Source of the DNA: Noviherbaspirillum autotrophicum
Lineage (GTDB): Bacteria > Pseudomonadota > Gammaproteobacteria > Burkholderiales > Burkholderiaceae_D
Assembly: GCF_000818395.1 (NCBI RefSeq)
Contig: NZ_JWJG01000028.1
Span: 3,081,021-3,145,020, forward strand
Length of the DNA: 64,000 nucleotides
Direction: 5' to 3'
Shown: piece after piece, positions 29,669 through 39,540 of the stretch
How the letters are laid out: the number at the start of each line of letters is the position of its first letter
Numbering within the stretch: the first letter of the stretch is position 1
Made by a program: the position numbers and the translations under genes
The notes under the pieces: generated by a model
The model's database searches: none
The model's input: only the letters and a program-made list of their open reading frames with translations
Told to the model about the DNA's origin: nothing

Positions 29669-30964
29669 TTATGCCCGCGCCGCCTGCGGAACGCCAACCG
29701 GCCGCTTGGTTTGGCCATAGCGGTCCATGAACAAGCCTTCCGTATCTATTTCAGTGCGCTTGCCACTCATGAGATCCGCAAGCAGCCGGCCCGAACCGCA
29801 CGACATGGTCCAGCCCAGTGTTCCATGGCCGGTATTCAAGAACAGATTGCCATACGGGGTCGGCCCGACAACCGGTGTGCCGTCGGGCGTCATCGGCCGC
29901 AATCCGGTCCAGAATTCCGCCTTTGCCACGTCTCCGCCACGCGGGAACAGATCCGTCACCGAATGTTCCAGTGTCGCGCGACGTGCGCTGCGCAGCGTGA
30001 GGTCATAGCCGGCAATCTCGGCCGTGCCACCCACGCGGATCCGGTCACCGAGGCGCGTGATGGCAACCTTGTATGTTTCATCCATCACGGTCGATTCCGG
30101 TGCGCCGCTCGTGTCGGCGATCGGGACGGTGATGGAATAGCCCTTGACTGGATACACCGGGATGCGCATGCCAAGTTCGCGCAATAACAATGGCGAATAG
30201 CTGCCGAGCGCCAGCACGAAAGCATCGGCTTTCAATTCCCCATGGTCGGTCTGCACGGCGCGGATCTTTTTGCCAACGGTAACCAGACGCTGGATCGCGG
30301 TACCGTATCTGAACTTGACGCCCGCCTGTTCGGCCTTTACCGCAAGCTGCTGGGTGAACTTGAAGCAATCGCCGGTCTCGTCGCCCGGCAAGCGCAATGC
30401 CCCGACAAACTTTCCACGCACGTGGGCCAGTGCCGGCTCCACGCGGATGCATCCCTCGGGATCAAGCAGTTCGTATGGAACGTTATATTGCTGGAGCACG
30501 GCGATATCATTGGCGGCACTATCGAGCTGCTTTTGAGTACGGAACAACTGCAAAGTACCCTGTGTCCGCTCGTCATAGCTGATCCCGGTGGCCGCACGCA
30601 ACGCCCTCAGGCAGTCGCGACTGTACTCGGCCAGGCGCACCATGCGCCCCTTGTTCACTTCGTAGCGCGCCACAGTGCAGTTCGACAGCATCTGGAACAG
30701 CCAGCGCCACATTTCAGGATCGATACTGGGCCGAATGACTAGCGGGCTGTGGCGCATCATCATCCACTTGATGGCCTTTAAGGGAATGCCCGGTGCTGCC
30801 CATGGCGCGGAATATCCGGGAGATACCTCGCCAGCATTGGCATAGCTTGTTTCCAGACCGGTGCCTGGCTGACGATCCAGTACCGTCACGTCGTGCCCTG
30901 CCTGGGCCAGGTAATATGCCGACGTGGTTCCGATCACACCACCGCCCAACACGATAATTTTCAT
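29669..30964 (-). CDS. dadA: D-amino acid dehydrogenase, small subunit DadA
   Basis: Membrane-associated FAD enzyme that oxidises D-amino acids, mainly D-alanine, to keto acids and feeds electrons to the respiratory chain. FAD site [17 protein letters not shown] at the N-terminus; [20 protein letters not shown] is a DadA signature, and [17 protein letters not shown] is the C-terminal FAD motif. 431 residues. I chose ATG 30964 (MKIIVLGGG) because GGGGA lies about six bases upstream; the ATG two codons earlier has no room for that site. No alanine racemase (dadX) is adjacent. The upstream region has two inverted repeats. Confidence 0.92.
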   Translation of the reverse strand: MKIIVLGGGVIGTTSAYYLAQAGHDVTVLDRQPGTGLETSYANAGEVSPGYSAPWAAPGIPLKAIKWMMMRHSPLVIRPSIDPEMWRWLFQMLSNCTVARYEVNKGRMVRLAEYSRDCLRALRAATGISYDERTQGTLQLFRTQKQLDSAANDIAVLQQYNVPYELLDPEGCIRVEPALAHVRGKFVGALRLPGDETGDCFKFTQQLAVKAEQAGVKFRYGTAIQRLVTVGKKIRAVQTDHGELKADAFVLALGSYSPLLLRELGMRIPVYPVKGYSITVPIADTSGAPESTVMDETYKVAITRLGDRIRVGGTAEIAGYDLTLRSARRATLEHSVTDLFPRGGDVAKAEFWTGLRPMTPDGTPVVGPTPYGNLFLNTGHGTLGWTMSCGSGRLLADLMSGKRTEIDTEGLFMDRYGQTKRPVGVPQAARA

Positions 30965-31068
30965 GGCCATTCCCCAACTGTGATTTATTGATCCAATTCA
31001 GCAACATGTATGCCAAAAAAGACAATTCAATTAATTCAGTGGGTTAGAGAAAAATCGCGGATCGACGC

Positions 31069-31110
31069 ATTCAATCCGCCTGTACAGAAAAATATACAGA
31101 GGGATTGAAT
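31069..31110. repeat. Imperfect inverted repeat upstream of dadA
   Basis: ATTCAATCC (31069-31077) pairs with GGATTGAAT (31102-31110), and CTGTA (31080-31084) with TACAG (31095-31099): 14 of 16 positions pair around a 10-base loop. It could be an operator or an RNA hairpin in a dadA leader. It shares the ATTGAAT/ATTCAAT core with the palindrome at 31161-31195. Confidence 0.55.
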
Positions 31111-31160
31111 TTTATGCGATAGAGGTAAAAATCTCTTATAAAACCGTTACTTACCCATCC

Positions 31161-31195
31161 GTATTAAATTCAATACACTGTATTGAATTTAATAC
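31161..31195. promoter_or_regulatory. Perfect palindrome between mutT and dadA, probable operator
   Basis: GTATTAAATTCAATAC (31161-31176), spacer ACT, then GTATTGAATTTAATAC (31180-31195): a perfect 16-bp-arm inverted repeat. Each arm is itself a GTATT-6-AATAC near-palindrome, so it can also be read as two operator half-units 19 bp apart. It is AT-rich, has no T-tail, and lies 17 bases beyond the mutT stop, so it looks like a protein-binding site rather than a terminator. The regulator is not known. Confidence 0.6.
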
Positions 31196-31211
31196 ACTCT
31201 CTTGAACTGAC

Positions 31212-31622
31212 TCAGCCTAGGTAGCGCAACCTGTCAAGCCACTCGATGAGAGGGATCGTCGCCGGCAGGAGCGGTTCGACGCCGACACTGCCCTGCCAGG
31301 CAAACGCTTGCCCCTCAAGGCTTTGCGGCTCACCCAGCCACTCCCGGCTGATATAGAAATGAAGACGCACATGGGCGTGCGGGTACACGTATTCAACACC
31401 GCACCATGGTTCCGCGGCGAGGACCGTCATTCCCAATTCCTCCACGAACTCGCGCTTGAGCGCATCGAGGATTGATTCATCGGGTTCGACTTTCCCGCCG
31501 GGAAATTCCCAGTAACCAGCATAAGGCTTGCCGTGTGGGCGCTGCGCGAGCAGCACATCGCCATTGGGCTTCATCAGGATGCCAACAGCGACATCGATCG
31601 GAGAACGAGCAGGAAGTGACAT
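31212..31622 (-). CDS. mutT: MutT-type 8-oxo-dGTP pyrophosphatase (Nudix)
   Basis: Hydrolyses 8-oxo-dGTP to prevent A:T to C:G mutations. 136 residues (E. coli 129). The Nudix box GGKVEPDESILDALKREF plus VEELGM is complete, preceded by the MutT pattern RPHGKPYAGYWEFPGG. It starts 20 bases downstream of the DUF815 ATPase gene, in line with argJ - DUF815 - mutT on the minus strand, a conserved order in Burkholderiales. Confidence 0.9.
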   Translation of the reverse strand: MSLPARSPIDVAVGILMKPNGDVLLAQRPHGKPYAGYWEFPGGKVEPDESILDALKREFVEELGMTVLAAEPWCGVEYVYPHAHVRLHFYISREWLGEPQSLEGQAFAWQGSVGVEPLLPATIPLIEWLDRLRYLG

Positions 31623-31642
31623 GCGAAATTTGACGAGGACGA

Positions 31643-32518
31643 TTATTGCTGGATTTTGCCCGCGTAATCCCGCGCGAACTGCCAGGCAACGCGCCCCGAG
31701 CGCGAGCCGCGCTGCAGCGCCCAGCGCAGCGCGTCGGGCCGCGCCGCGTCAACCTGCTGATCGTTGCATCCGAAGTGGCGCAGCCAGTGCGCAACGATAT
31801 CGAGGTAATCGTCCTGCTTGAATGGATAAAACGATACCCAAAGGCCGAATCGCTCGGACAGCGAAATCTTTTCCTCCACCGTTTCGCCGGGATGCAAGTC
31901 GCCATCCTCCGTATGCACATAGGTGGCATTATCGGACAGCCGCTCCGGCATCAGATGGCGGCGATTGGACGTCGCATAAATCAGCACATTGTCCGACTGC
32001 GCCGAGATGCTGCCGTCCAGCGCCACCTTGAGCGCCTTGTAGCCGCCCTCCCCCTCTTCGAACGACAGGTCGTCGCAAAAAATGACGAAGCGCTCCGGGC
32101 GCCGTGCCACGAGATCGACGATATCCGGCAAGTCGCTCAGATCATCCTTGTCGACTTCAATCAGGCGCAGGCCCTGATCCGCAAACTGGTTCAGGCACGC
32201 CTTGATCAGCGACGATTTGCCGGTGCCGCGCGCGCCGGTCAGCAAGACGTTGTTGGCCGGCCGCCCCAAAACGAACTGGCGGGTGTTTTGCTCGATCTGC
32301 TGTTTTTGGGGCTCGATATTGTGCAGGTCGGACAGCGCAATGCGGGCGACATGCGCAACCGGTTGCAAGTAGCCACGGCGATCTTTTCCGCCCTGCTTGC
32401 GCCAGCGAAATGCCGTGCTGACGTTCCAGTCAAGCGCCGGACTTGGGTGGGGCAGCACCGACTCCAGGCGCGCCAGCAGCATTTCAGCACGCTCGAGAAA
32501 CTGTTCGAGTTGAGACAT
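31643..32518 (-). CDS. DUF815-family P-loop ATPase (AAA+)
   Basis: 291 residues. The N-terminal 50 are variable; the ATPase domain has Walker A GARGTGKS (95-102), a Walker B-like FVIFCDDLSFEEGE, and a sensor-like ATSNRRHLMPE. This is the DUF815 family, widespread and functionally uncharacterised, typically between argJ and mutT in Betaproteobacteria. Its stop is 20 bases before mutT and its start is two bases after the argJ stop, so the three are one transcript. I do not infer a function from the neighbours. Confidence 0.85.
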   Translation of the reverse strand: MSQLEQFLERAEMLLARLESVLPHPSPALDWNVSTAFRWRKQGGKDRRGYLQPVAHVARIALSDLHNIEPQKQQIEQNTRQFVLGRPANNVLLTGARGTGKSSLIKACLNQFADQGLRLIEVDKDDLSDLPDIVDLVARRPERFVIFCDDLSFEEGEGGYKALKVALDGSISAQSDNVLIYATSNRRHLMPERLSDNATYVHTEDGDLHPGETVEEKISLSERFGLWVSFYPFKQDDYLDIVAHWLRHFGCNDQQVDAARPDALRWALQRGSRSGRVAWQFARDYAGKIQQ

Positions 32519-32519
32519 G

Positions 32520-33758
32520 TCAGGAACGGTAGTCGGCGTTGATGCTCACGTATTCGTGCGAGAAATCGCAGGTCCAGACGGTCGCCGCCGCAGTGCCGCG
32601 CCCCAACTTGACGCGGATCGTGATTTCGCTTTGCTTCATCACGCGCTGGCCGTCTTCTTCCTTGTAGTCCGGATTGCGACCGCCGTTCCTGGCGACCCAG
32701 ACATCGTCCAGGTACAAGTTCAGCTTATTGACGTCCAGGTCATTCACACCGGCATAGCCGATTGCGGCGAGAATGCGGCCGAGATTCGGATCGGATGCAT
32801 AGAATGCCGTCTTGACCAGCGGCGAATGGCCGATCGCGTACGCGATCTTGCGGCACTCTTCCACGCTTGTGCCGTCTTCCACTGCAATGGTGATGAACTT
32901 GGTCGCGCCTTCGCCATCACGCACGATCATTTGCGCCAACTCCTGCGACAACGCCGCGACTGCCGCAAAGAGGGCTGCGTATTCGGGCGAATCGATATTG
33001 CCGACTTCAAGCGGCGCGGCGCCAGTGGCGATCAGCATGAAGGAATCGTTGGTCGACGTGTCGCCGTCGATGGTGATGCAATTAAACGACTTGTCAGCCA
33101 CCGCCTTCACCATGTGCTCTAGGACCGGTTGTGCGACCTTGGCGTCGGTGGCGACGAAGCCGAGCATGGTGGCCATGTTCGGCTTGATCATGCCCGCCCC
33201 CTTGCTGATGCCGGTCAGGGTCACGGTAACGCCGTTGATGACCACGGTGCGCGACGCTGCCTTGGGCTGCGTGTCGGTCGTCATGATGGATTCAGCGGCG
33301 TTGTACCAGTTGTCCGTCTTCAGGTTCGCAATCGCTTGCGGCAGGCCGGCCTTGATGCGATCGACCGGCAGCGGCTCCAGGATCACGCCGGTGGAAAAAG
33401 GAAGAATCTGCGAAGGCTCGCATGCGAGCAGATCGGCCAGCGCCACGCAGGTCGCATTGGCATTGGCCAGCCCAGCCTCGCCCGTTCCCGCATTGGCATT
33501 GCCGGTATTGATCACGAGGGCGCGAATCGGCGCACCCGCCATGCGCAATCCTTCCAGGTGTGCCTTGCACACTTGCACCGGCGCCGCACAAAAACGGTTG
33601 GTGGTAAATACGCCAGCCACGGTTGCCGTCGGCGCCAGCTTCATGATCAGCAAATCCTTGCGATTGGCTTTGCGCACGCCGGCTTCGGCATGACCAAGTT
33701 CGATACCGGCGACAGGTTTCAGGTCAGCGGCGACAGGAAGAGGAAGATTGACGGCCAT
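32520..33758 (-). CDS. argJ: Glutamate N-acetyltransferase / amino-acid acetyltransferase ArgJ
   Basis: Arginine synthesis: transfers acetyl from N-acetylornithine to glutamate and, in bifunctional forms, also uses acetyl-CoA. 412 residues. It is made as a precursor that cleaves itself before the nucleophile threonine, here T197 in [20 protein letters not shown], with the ATML signature intact; the oxyanion pair sits in the earlier [11 protein letters not shown] segment. ATG 33758 gives the family start MAVNLPLP. Divided from secA by a terminator at 33832-33859. Confidence 0.96.
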   Translation of the reverse strand: MAVNLPLPVAADLKPVAGIELGHAEAGVRKANRKDLLIMKLAPTATVAGVFTTNRFCAAPVQVCKAHLEGLRMAGAPIRALVINTGNANAGTGEAGLANANATCVALADLLACEPSQILPFSTGVILEPLPVDRIKAGLPQAIANLKTDNWYNAAESIMTTDTQPKAASRTVVINGVTVTLTGISKGAGMIKPNMATMLGFVATDAKVAQPVLEHMVKAVADKSFNCITIDGDTSTNDSFMLIATGAAPLEVGNIDSPEYAALFAAVAALSQELAQMIVRDGEGATKFITIAVEDGTSVEECRKIAYAIGHSPLVKTAFYASDPNLGRILAAIGYAGVNDLDVNKLNLYLDDVWVARNGGRNPDYKEEDGQRVMKQSEITIRVKLGRGTAAATVWTCDFSHEYVSINADYRS

Positions 33759-33831
33759 AAGCGTATGTTGCCCGGATAAAGAAAAGGAAGACCGATATTC
33801 TAAACCTATCGCGCAATGGAAACGCGCAAAT

Positions 33832-33859
33832 AAAAAGGGCGGATTGCTCCGCCCTTTTG
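33832..33859 (-). terminator. secA terminator
   Basis: AAAAGGGCGGA-ttgc-TCCGCCCTTTT is a near-perfect GC stem with a T-run on the minus strand. It lies about 33 bases after the secA stop. The A/T runs on both sides would also let it act in the other direction. Confidence 0.85.
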
Positions 33860-33891
33860 CTGTCGCTCGCCTTGCCAGCGAATAACCGGTG

Positions 33892-36654
33892 TTATGCCAA
33901 TTTTCCGTGGCACTGCTTGTACTTCTTCCCGCTTCCGCACGGGCACGGATCGTTGCGACCGACCTTCGGCACCTGATTCACCAGTGGTTGGTTGCCATCC
34001 TCGGCTTGCGACGTCGGCGCGAGCAATTCTTCGGGCGCAGCATTTGGATTGAAGTCGGCGTGCTCGTAGTGCACGTTTTCGACGTGCGCATGCGCCAGCT
34101 GCTCCTCGGCCGCATCGATCTCTTCGCGCGACTGGATACGCACTGTCATCACGATACGCACTACCTCGTTCTTGATCAGCTCCAGCATCTGGCCGAACAG
34201 CTCGAATGCTTCGCGCTTGTACTCCTGCTTCGGATTTTTCTGCGCATAACCGCGCAAGTGAATGCCCTGGCGCAGGTGATCCAGCGCCGCCAAGTGCTCA
34301 CGCCAGTGCGTATCGATACTTTGCAGCATCACGCTGCGCTCGAAGCCGGCAAACGCCGTCTTGCCGATGATTTCAACCTTGGCGTTGTATGCATCGTCCG
34401 CAGCCTTGAGCACTCGCTCAAGCAGATCTTCCGCCGTGAGGTTCGGCTCAGCTTCCAGCTGCTTCGACAGCGGCACTTCCAGCTGCCACTCATTCGCCAG
34501 CGCCGTTTCAAGTCCCTTGATGTCCCACTGCTCTTCCACCGACTCCTCTGGCACGTGCGCATGGAACAAGTCGGCGAACACACCCTGGCGCAGTGATGCA
34601 ACCAGCTCCGAAATATCCACTGATTCGAGCAGTTCATTGCGCTGCTGGTAGATGACCTTGCGCTGGTCATTGGCCACGTCATCATACTCGAGCAACTGCT
34701 TACGAATATCGAAATTGCGCCCTTCCACCTTGCGCTGAGCGGACTCAATCGAACGCGAGACGATGCCCGCCTCGATCGGCTCGCCTTCCGGCATCTTCAG
34801 CCGATCCATGATCGCGCGCACGCGGTCACCGGCAAAAATACGCAGCAACGGATCATCCAGCGACAGATAGAAGCGCGACGAACCCGGGTCACCTTGGCGG
34901 CCGGAACGGCCGCGCAACTGATTGTCGACCCGGCGCGATTCGTGGCGTTCGGTACCGATGATATGCAGGCCGCCGGCCGACACCACATGGTCGTGCAACG
35001 ACTGCCATTCGTCACGCAGCTTCTTTGCCTGTGCCTGCTTCTCTTCGTCGGAGAGATTGGGATCGGCTTCGATGAACTGAATCTGCTTTTCTACATTGCC
35101 ACCCAAAACGATGTCGGTGCCGCGGCCCGCCATGTTGGTTGCAATCGTAATCATTTTCGGCCGGCCGGCCTGCGCGACGATTTCCGCTTCGCGCGCGTGC
35201 TGCTTGGCGTTCAGCACGTTATGCGGCAGGTTATTCTTGGCCAAAATCTGCGATAGCAGTTCCGAATTCTCGATCGACGTTGTACCGACCAGCACCGGCT
35301 GTCCACGCTCGTAGCAATCCTTGATATCGGCAAGCATCGCGTTGTACTTCTCTTGCGCAGTCTTGTACACCTGGTCTTGGCGGTCCTTGCGCTGGCTCGG
35401 CCGGTTCGGCGGAATCACCACGGTTTCGAGACCATAGATTTCCTGGAATTCGTAGGCCTCGGTATCGGCCGTCCCCGTCATGCCGGCGAGCTTGCCATAC
35501 ATGCGGAAGTAATTCTGGAACGTGATGGACGCCAGCGTCTGGTTCTCGTTCTGGATCTTCACGCCTTCCTTGGCTTCGACAGCCTGATGGAGGCCATCGG
35601 ACCAGCGGCGACCGGTCATCAGGCGGCCGGTGAATTCATCGACGATGACGACTTCACCGTTTTGCACGACGTAATGCTGATCCTTGTGGTACAGCGTGTG
35701 TGCGCGCAATGCGGCATACAGATGGTGGATCAGGGTAATGTTGGCAGCGTCGTACAGCGAGGCGCCTTCCGGCAGCAAGCCCATGCGGGTCAGGATTTGC
35801 TCGGCCTTTTCATGGCCGGCTTCGGTCAGCAGCACCTGATGCGATTTCTCATCCTTGGTGTAATCGCCCGGCACCTCGATCTTGCCCTTGCCATCTGGTG
35901 TCTCTTCGCCGATCTGCTGGGTCAGCAGTGGCGGCAGCTGGTTTATTTTGATGTACAGGTCGGTATGATCTTCCGCCTGTCCGGAAATGATCAGCGGCGT
36001 ACGCGCCTCGTCGATCAGGATCGAGTCGACTTCATCGACCACCGCGAAATTGAGACTGCGCTGCACGCGGTCGCCGGCATCGTAGACCATGTTGTCGCGC
36101 AGGTAGTCAAAACCGAATTCATTATTGGTGCCGTAGGTGATGTCGGCAGCGTATGCTTGCTGCTTGGCATCGTGATCCATCTGCGACAGGTTAATCCCGG
36201 TGGTTAGCCCCAGCCAGCCGTACAACCGCCCCATCCATTCTGCGTCGCGCTGCGCGAGGTAATCGTTGACTGTCACGACGTGCACGCCTTTGCCCGACAA
36301 GGCATTCAGGTATGCCGCCAAGGTGGCCATCAGCGTCTTGCCTTCGCCGGTCGCCATTTCAGCGATTTTGCCGTAATGGAGAACCATGGCGCCAATAAGC
36401 TGCACATCAAAATGGCGCATCTTCAGTACGCGCTTGCTTGCCTCGCGGCATACGGCAAAGGCTTCCGCCAGGATATCGTCCAGCGGCGTTCCTTTGGCAA
36501 TGCGGTCCTTGAACTCGGGCGTCTTGGCCTGCAATTCGGCGTCGGATAGCTTTTCCATTGCCGGTTCAAGCGCATTAATTTCACGCACCGTTTTTTGATA
36601 TTGCTTGATCAGTCGCTGATTGCGACTGCCGAAAATCTGGGTCAGTAATGACAT
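33892..36654 (-). CDS. secA: Protein translocase ATPase SecA
   Basis: ATPase motor that pushes preproteins through SecYEG. 920 residues (E. coli 901). Walker A ATGEGKTL (101-108), [13 protein letters not shown], the helicase motif [10 protein letters not shown], preprotein cross-linking and helical scaffold regions are in order. The C-terminus has the zinc/SecB-binding motif [18 protein letters not shown]. The gene is single and full length. It lies 281 bases downstream of the M23 peptidase gene on the same strand; the gap holds no gene I can recognise. Confidence 0.98.
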   Translation of the reverse strand: MSLLTQIFGSRNQRLIKQYQKTVREINALEPAMEKLSDAELQAKTPEFKDRIAKGTPLDDILAEAFAVCREASKRVLKMRHFDVQLIGAMVLHYGKIAEMATGEGKTLMATLAAYLNALSGKGVHVVTVNDYLAQRDAEWMGRLYGWLGLTTGINLSQMDHDAKQQAYAADITYGTNNEFGFDYLRDNMVYDAGDRVQRSLNFAVVDEVDSILIDEARTPLIISGQAEDHTDLYIKINQLPPLLTQQIGEETPDGKGKIEVPGDYTKDEKSHQVLLTEAGHEKAEQILTRMGLLPEGASLYDAANITLIHHLYAALRAHTLYHKDQHYVVQNGEVVIVDEFTGRLMTGRRWSDGLHQAVEAKEGVKIQNENQTLASITFQNYFRMYGKLAGMTGTADTEAYEFQEIYGLETVVIPPNRPSQRKDRQDQVYKTAQEKYNAMLADIKDCYERGQPVLVGTTSIENSELLSQILAKNNLPHNVLNAKQHAREAEIVAQAGRPKMITIATNMAGRGTDIVLGGNVEKQIQFIEADPNLSDEEKQAQAKKLRDEWQSLHDHVVSAGGLHIIGTERHESRRVDNQLRGRSGRQGDPGSSRFYLSLDDPLLRIFAGDRVRAIMDRLKMPEGEPIEAGIVSRSIESAQRKVEGRNFDIRKQLLEYDDVANDQRKVIYQQRNELLESVDISELVASLRQGVFADLFHAHVPEESVEEQWDIKGLETALANEWQLEVPLSKQLEAEPNLTAEDLLERVLKAADDAYNAKVEIIGKTAFAGFERSVMLQSIDTHWREHLAALDHLRQGIHLRGYAQKNPKQEYKREAFELFGQMLELIKNEVVRIVMTVRIQSREEIDAAEEQLAHAHVENVHYEHADFNPNAAPEELLAPTSQAEDGNQPLVNQVPKVGRNDPCPCGSGKKYKQCHGKLA

Positions 36655-36935
36655 GCTTGAATTCTAAAAAATGGCGCCGCAAGCTTCCGAAGGTACTTTA
36701 CTTGTAACCGTCTTTGCAGGGACCGGACCTAGGCTAAATTGCGAATTTTATCATGTGCCTCGACGCAGACTGCCGCCTGCGGCAATGGAACCATGATCTT
36801 GAAACGCATGCGACATTCACCAGTCCGAGAAATTCTCGGCCAGTAAACATTCAATTGTGCTTGAAGATGGGGGTTAACAGCGTGGAAACAATGGTTTCTC
36901 GATGAAGATTTTTGAGGAGTATTGAGAAACAGCAA

Positions 36936-37892
36936 TCACTTGACCGTAAGCGCCGCCATTTTTGCCTGATTGGCGCCGGCCGAGAGAAACTTGTGCGGAT
37001 CTTGGTGCATGCCTTTAACCAGCACCTCGAAATGCAGATGCGGGCCGGTAGAGCGGCCGGTGGATCCGATATCGGCAATGTGCTGGCCGCGCTTGACGAT
37101 GTCGCCCACCTTCATCAATAGGCGCGAAGCATGGGCATAACGCGTCACGATATCGTTGCCATGATCGATTTCGATCATGTTGCCATATTGATGATGATAC
37201 TCAGCAGCAATGACTACGCCGCCAGCGGCGGCGGCGATGGGGGTACCGACTCCCGACGCAAAATCAATTCCTTCATGAAAAGCGCTACGACCAGTAAACG
37301 GATCGACACGCCAACCGAATCCAGATGCGTTATAGGCGACGTTGACGGGTTGAATTGTTGGTAATAACTTGTTTCTGATCTTATTACCCATTAATGCGGT
37401 TTCCACCACATTCATGTAATCGGCGCGGTGCTCCACGTCCCTTGCCATGGCATCCAGTGCTTGCTGAAATTCACTCATGTTCAAGGACATTTCCTTGCCG
37501 TTGGACGGCTCGGCGCCACCCCGACCGGGCAATTCCTTGAAATTGAATTCCTGAGGCTTAACGCCGGCCAATCCCTGGACCCGCTCGCCCAGCGCATCGA
37601 GGCGCATCAACTGGGCTTGCATTTCCCCCAACTTCATCGCCATGGCGGCGAGATTTTCCTTGATATACCTATCTTTTTTACCGGTGTCATCGAGTTCATG
37701 CGTGGCTGACGCGACCATGTTACGCATCAAGGGAATATTCAGGTCCGCGGCATGGCGGAAGGTCAGGTAATACAGCAGGGATGCCGCCATGATGACGGAA
37801 AACATGAACCCCAGCGCAGCCAGTATCAGGTGCCAATGCGTGAGCGTCACCGTCTTGGCGCTGAAGCGCGGGTGTAGCAGAATAATTTGCAT
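36936..37892 (-). CDS. Membrane-anchored M23 family metallopeptidase
   Basis: Likely cell-wall endopeptidase or amidase activator of the M23/LytM type. 318 residues: short cytoplasmic start, one membrane helix (about 22-45), a coiled-coil-like region (about 75-110) and an M23 domain (about 190-295). Zinc and catalytic residues are all present: H206 and D210 (HEGID), H285 and H287 (HLHFE), so it should be active. It lies between the dciA-like gene and secA, as in many Betaproteobacteria. Substrate not known. Confidence 0.9.
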   Translation of the reverse strand: MQIILLHPRFSAKTVTLTHWHLILAALGFMFSVIMAASLLYYLTFRHAADLNIPLMRNMVASATHELDDTGKKDRYIKENLAAMAMKLGEMQAQLMRLDALGERVQGLAGVKPQEFNFKELPGRGGAEPSNGKEMSLNMSEFQQALDAMARDVEHRADYMNVVETALMGNKIRNKLLPTIQPVNVAYNASGFGWRVDPFTGRSAFHEGIDFASGVGTPIAAAAGGVVIAAEYHHQYGNMIEIDHGNDIVTRYAHASRLLMKVGDIVKRGQHIADIGSTGRSTGPHLHFEVLVKGMHQDPHKFLSAGANQAKMAALTVK

Positions 37893-37991
37893 TTCCTCTC
37901 CTCCGATTCGTCCATCGGCGATGAGCTGTGATAAGGTGCGAGCATCATGCGTCCGCCCTCATTTCTGTTGTCTCAATCTGGCGCCAAAACC

Positions 37992-38453
37992 ATGCGCAAG
38001 TCCGCACCAACACAAGGAATAACAGACTTTTTGCGTGCCAACGAGAAGCTGGCTTCTCTGCTGCCGGCGGCCAGGCGCATCATGACGTTGCAAACAGAGT
38101 GCGTCCAGGTTCTTCCCGCGATGTTCGAAGTCTGTACGGTGATGCAATTCGAGGCAGGCCAGTTGGTGCTTGCTACTCCGAACGCCGCTGTTGCGACAAA
38201 ATTGAAGCAGCAACTGCCGAAACTGCAAGACAATTTGCTGAAGCGAGGCTGGCAGGTTAACGCAATACGAATTAAAGTGCAACCAAGAAAGGTTGCCGAG
38301 AAGCAATACATACCTGTCAAGCAACTGGCGCTGCCAAGACAAGCGGTCTCGGCGCTGGCGGAGTTAAAAAATTCGCTAGAAAGCGCGAAAGGCAACGAAG
38401 CGCTGACCGAAGCGCTCGGCCGACTACTGAACCGTCACCGCCAGGAACGCTGA
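37992..38453 (+). CDS. DciA-like protein (DUF721), probable helicase-loading factor
   Basis: A 153-residue basic protein of the DUF721 family. DciA, its best-known member, recruits the replicative helicase DnaB in bacteria lacking DnaC. The KH-like core is visible at about 35-100 (VLPAMFEVCTVMQFEAGQLVLATPNAAVATKLKQQLPKL is split here into CTVMQFEAGQLVLATPN and AAVATKLKQQLPKL). I chose ATG 37992 (MRKSAPTQG); an in-frame ATG at 37947 adds 15 residues. No strong Shine-Dalgarno. It is divergent from the M23 gene and convergent with lpxC. Confidence 0.75.
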   Translation: MRKSAPTQGITDFLRANEKLASLLPAARRIMTLQTECVQVLPAMFEVCTVMQFEAGQLVLATPNAAVATKLKQQLPKLQDNLLKRGWQVNAIRIKVQPRKVAEKQYIPVKQLALPRQAVSALAELKNSLESAKGNEALTEALGRLLNRHRQER

Positions 38454-38495
38454 CTTTCGCCCGCTCGCGACGCAGGCGCGGTCACGATACTCAGG

Positions 38496-39431
38496 TTAGT
38501 TAAATGCCCACTCCTGCCCGGTTTGGCGCAGATAGGCGCGCGGCGCATATTCCTCGGTGGCGAATGTGACAATCTCGTAGGCCTCGGGCTGCGCCAACAA
38601 TGCCCGCAGCAATTGATTGTTTAATGAATGACCGGATTTGTGGGCGGTATAGCTGGCTAGCAGCGGATGGCCGACCAGATAAAGGTCGCCGATGGCGTCG
38701 AGAATTTTGTGCCGGACAAACTCATTGTCATAACGCAGGCCATCTGGATTGAGAATACGGTATTCGTCCATCACGATCGCGTTTTCCAGCGAGCCACCGC
38801 GCGCCAGTCCCATGCCGCGCAAGGTTTCGACATCCTGCATGAAGCCGAAGGTACGGGCGCGCGAAATCTCTTTGACATAGGATTCGCTGTCAAAATCAAC
38901 TTCTGCGACCTGTCCGGTGCCATCGACAGCCGGATGCTTGAATTCGATGAAAAACTTGAGCCTAAAACCATTGTACGGATCGAGGCGAGCCCATTTCTCG
39001 TTATCGCCCTGCCCCTCGCGTATTTCCACTGGCTTGAGCACTCGAATGAATTTCTTAGGGGCTGCCTGTTCCTGCAACCCTGCTTGCTGCAGCAGGAATA
39101 CGAACGACGAAGCCGAGCCATCCATGATCGGAATTTCTTCGGCAGTAACATCGACATACAGATTATCGATACCCAAGCCGGCGCACGCCGACATCAAATG
39201 TTCGACGGTCGATACCTTGACGCCATTGTTGTCGAGTGTGGATGCCATGCGCGTGTCGCCGACGCCCGTGGCGCTGGAGGGCAGATCGACGGGAGGATCG
39301 ATATCCACGCGGCGGAACACGATGCCGGTGTCCGGCGCTGCCGGACGCAGGGTCAATTCAACCTTGGTACCGGAGTGAAGTCCGACACCGACAGTCTTGA
39401 CGAGTTGTTTGACGGTACGTTGCTTGAGCAT
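38496..39431 (-). CDS. lpxC: UDP-3-O-acyl-N-acetylglucosamine deacetylase LpxC
   Basis: First committed step of lipid A synthesis; zinc enzyme in the cytoplasm. 311 residues (E. coli 305). Probable zinc ligands are H78 (EHLMSA), H241 and D245 (HKILDAIGD); the catalytic H268 lies in KSGHSLN. The opening [21 protein letters not shown] is the family start. No Shine-Dalgarno precedes the ATG, and an extended -10 lies only a few bases upstream. In most relatives lpxC lies just after ftsZ; here the glp genes, prx and the nirK cassette separate them. Confidence 0.97.
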   Translation of the reverse strand: MLKQRTVKQLVKTVGVGLHSGTKVELTLRPAAPDTGIVFRRVDIDPPVDLPSSATGVGDTRMASTLDNNGVKVSTVEHLMSACAGLGIDNLYVDVTAEEIPIMDGSASSFVFLLQQAGLQEQAAPKKFIRVLKPVEIREGQGDNEKWARLDPYNGFRLKFFIEFKHPAVDGTGQVAEVDFDSESYVKEISRARTFGFMQDVETLRGMGLARGGSLENAIVMDEYRILNPDGLRYDNEFVRHKILDAIGDLYLVGHPLLASYTAHKSGHSLNNQLLRALLAQPEAYEIVTFATEEYAPRAYLRQTGQEWAFN

Positions 39432-39437
39432 CGTTGG

Positions 39438-39446
39438 ATTATAACA
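39438..39446 (-). promoter_or_regulatory. Extended -10 promoter touching the lpxC start codon
   Basis: On the minus strand TGTTATAAT (TG-n-TATAAT) ends at 39438, six bases before the lpxC ATG (39431). A start six or seven bases downstream of the -10 would put the first nucleotide at or next to the A of the ATG, giving a leaderless or nearly leaderless mRNA. No -35 is needed for an extended -10. Confidence 0.5.
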
Positions 39447-39540
39447 ACTTACCGATGGGTCAGTTGTTTTGAGATGCTAGGCTGTTGGTCCAACACCACG
39501 CACAACCTGCCAATCCGCCAAGTCTGCAAACGCTCCCAGC

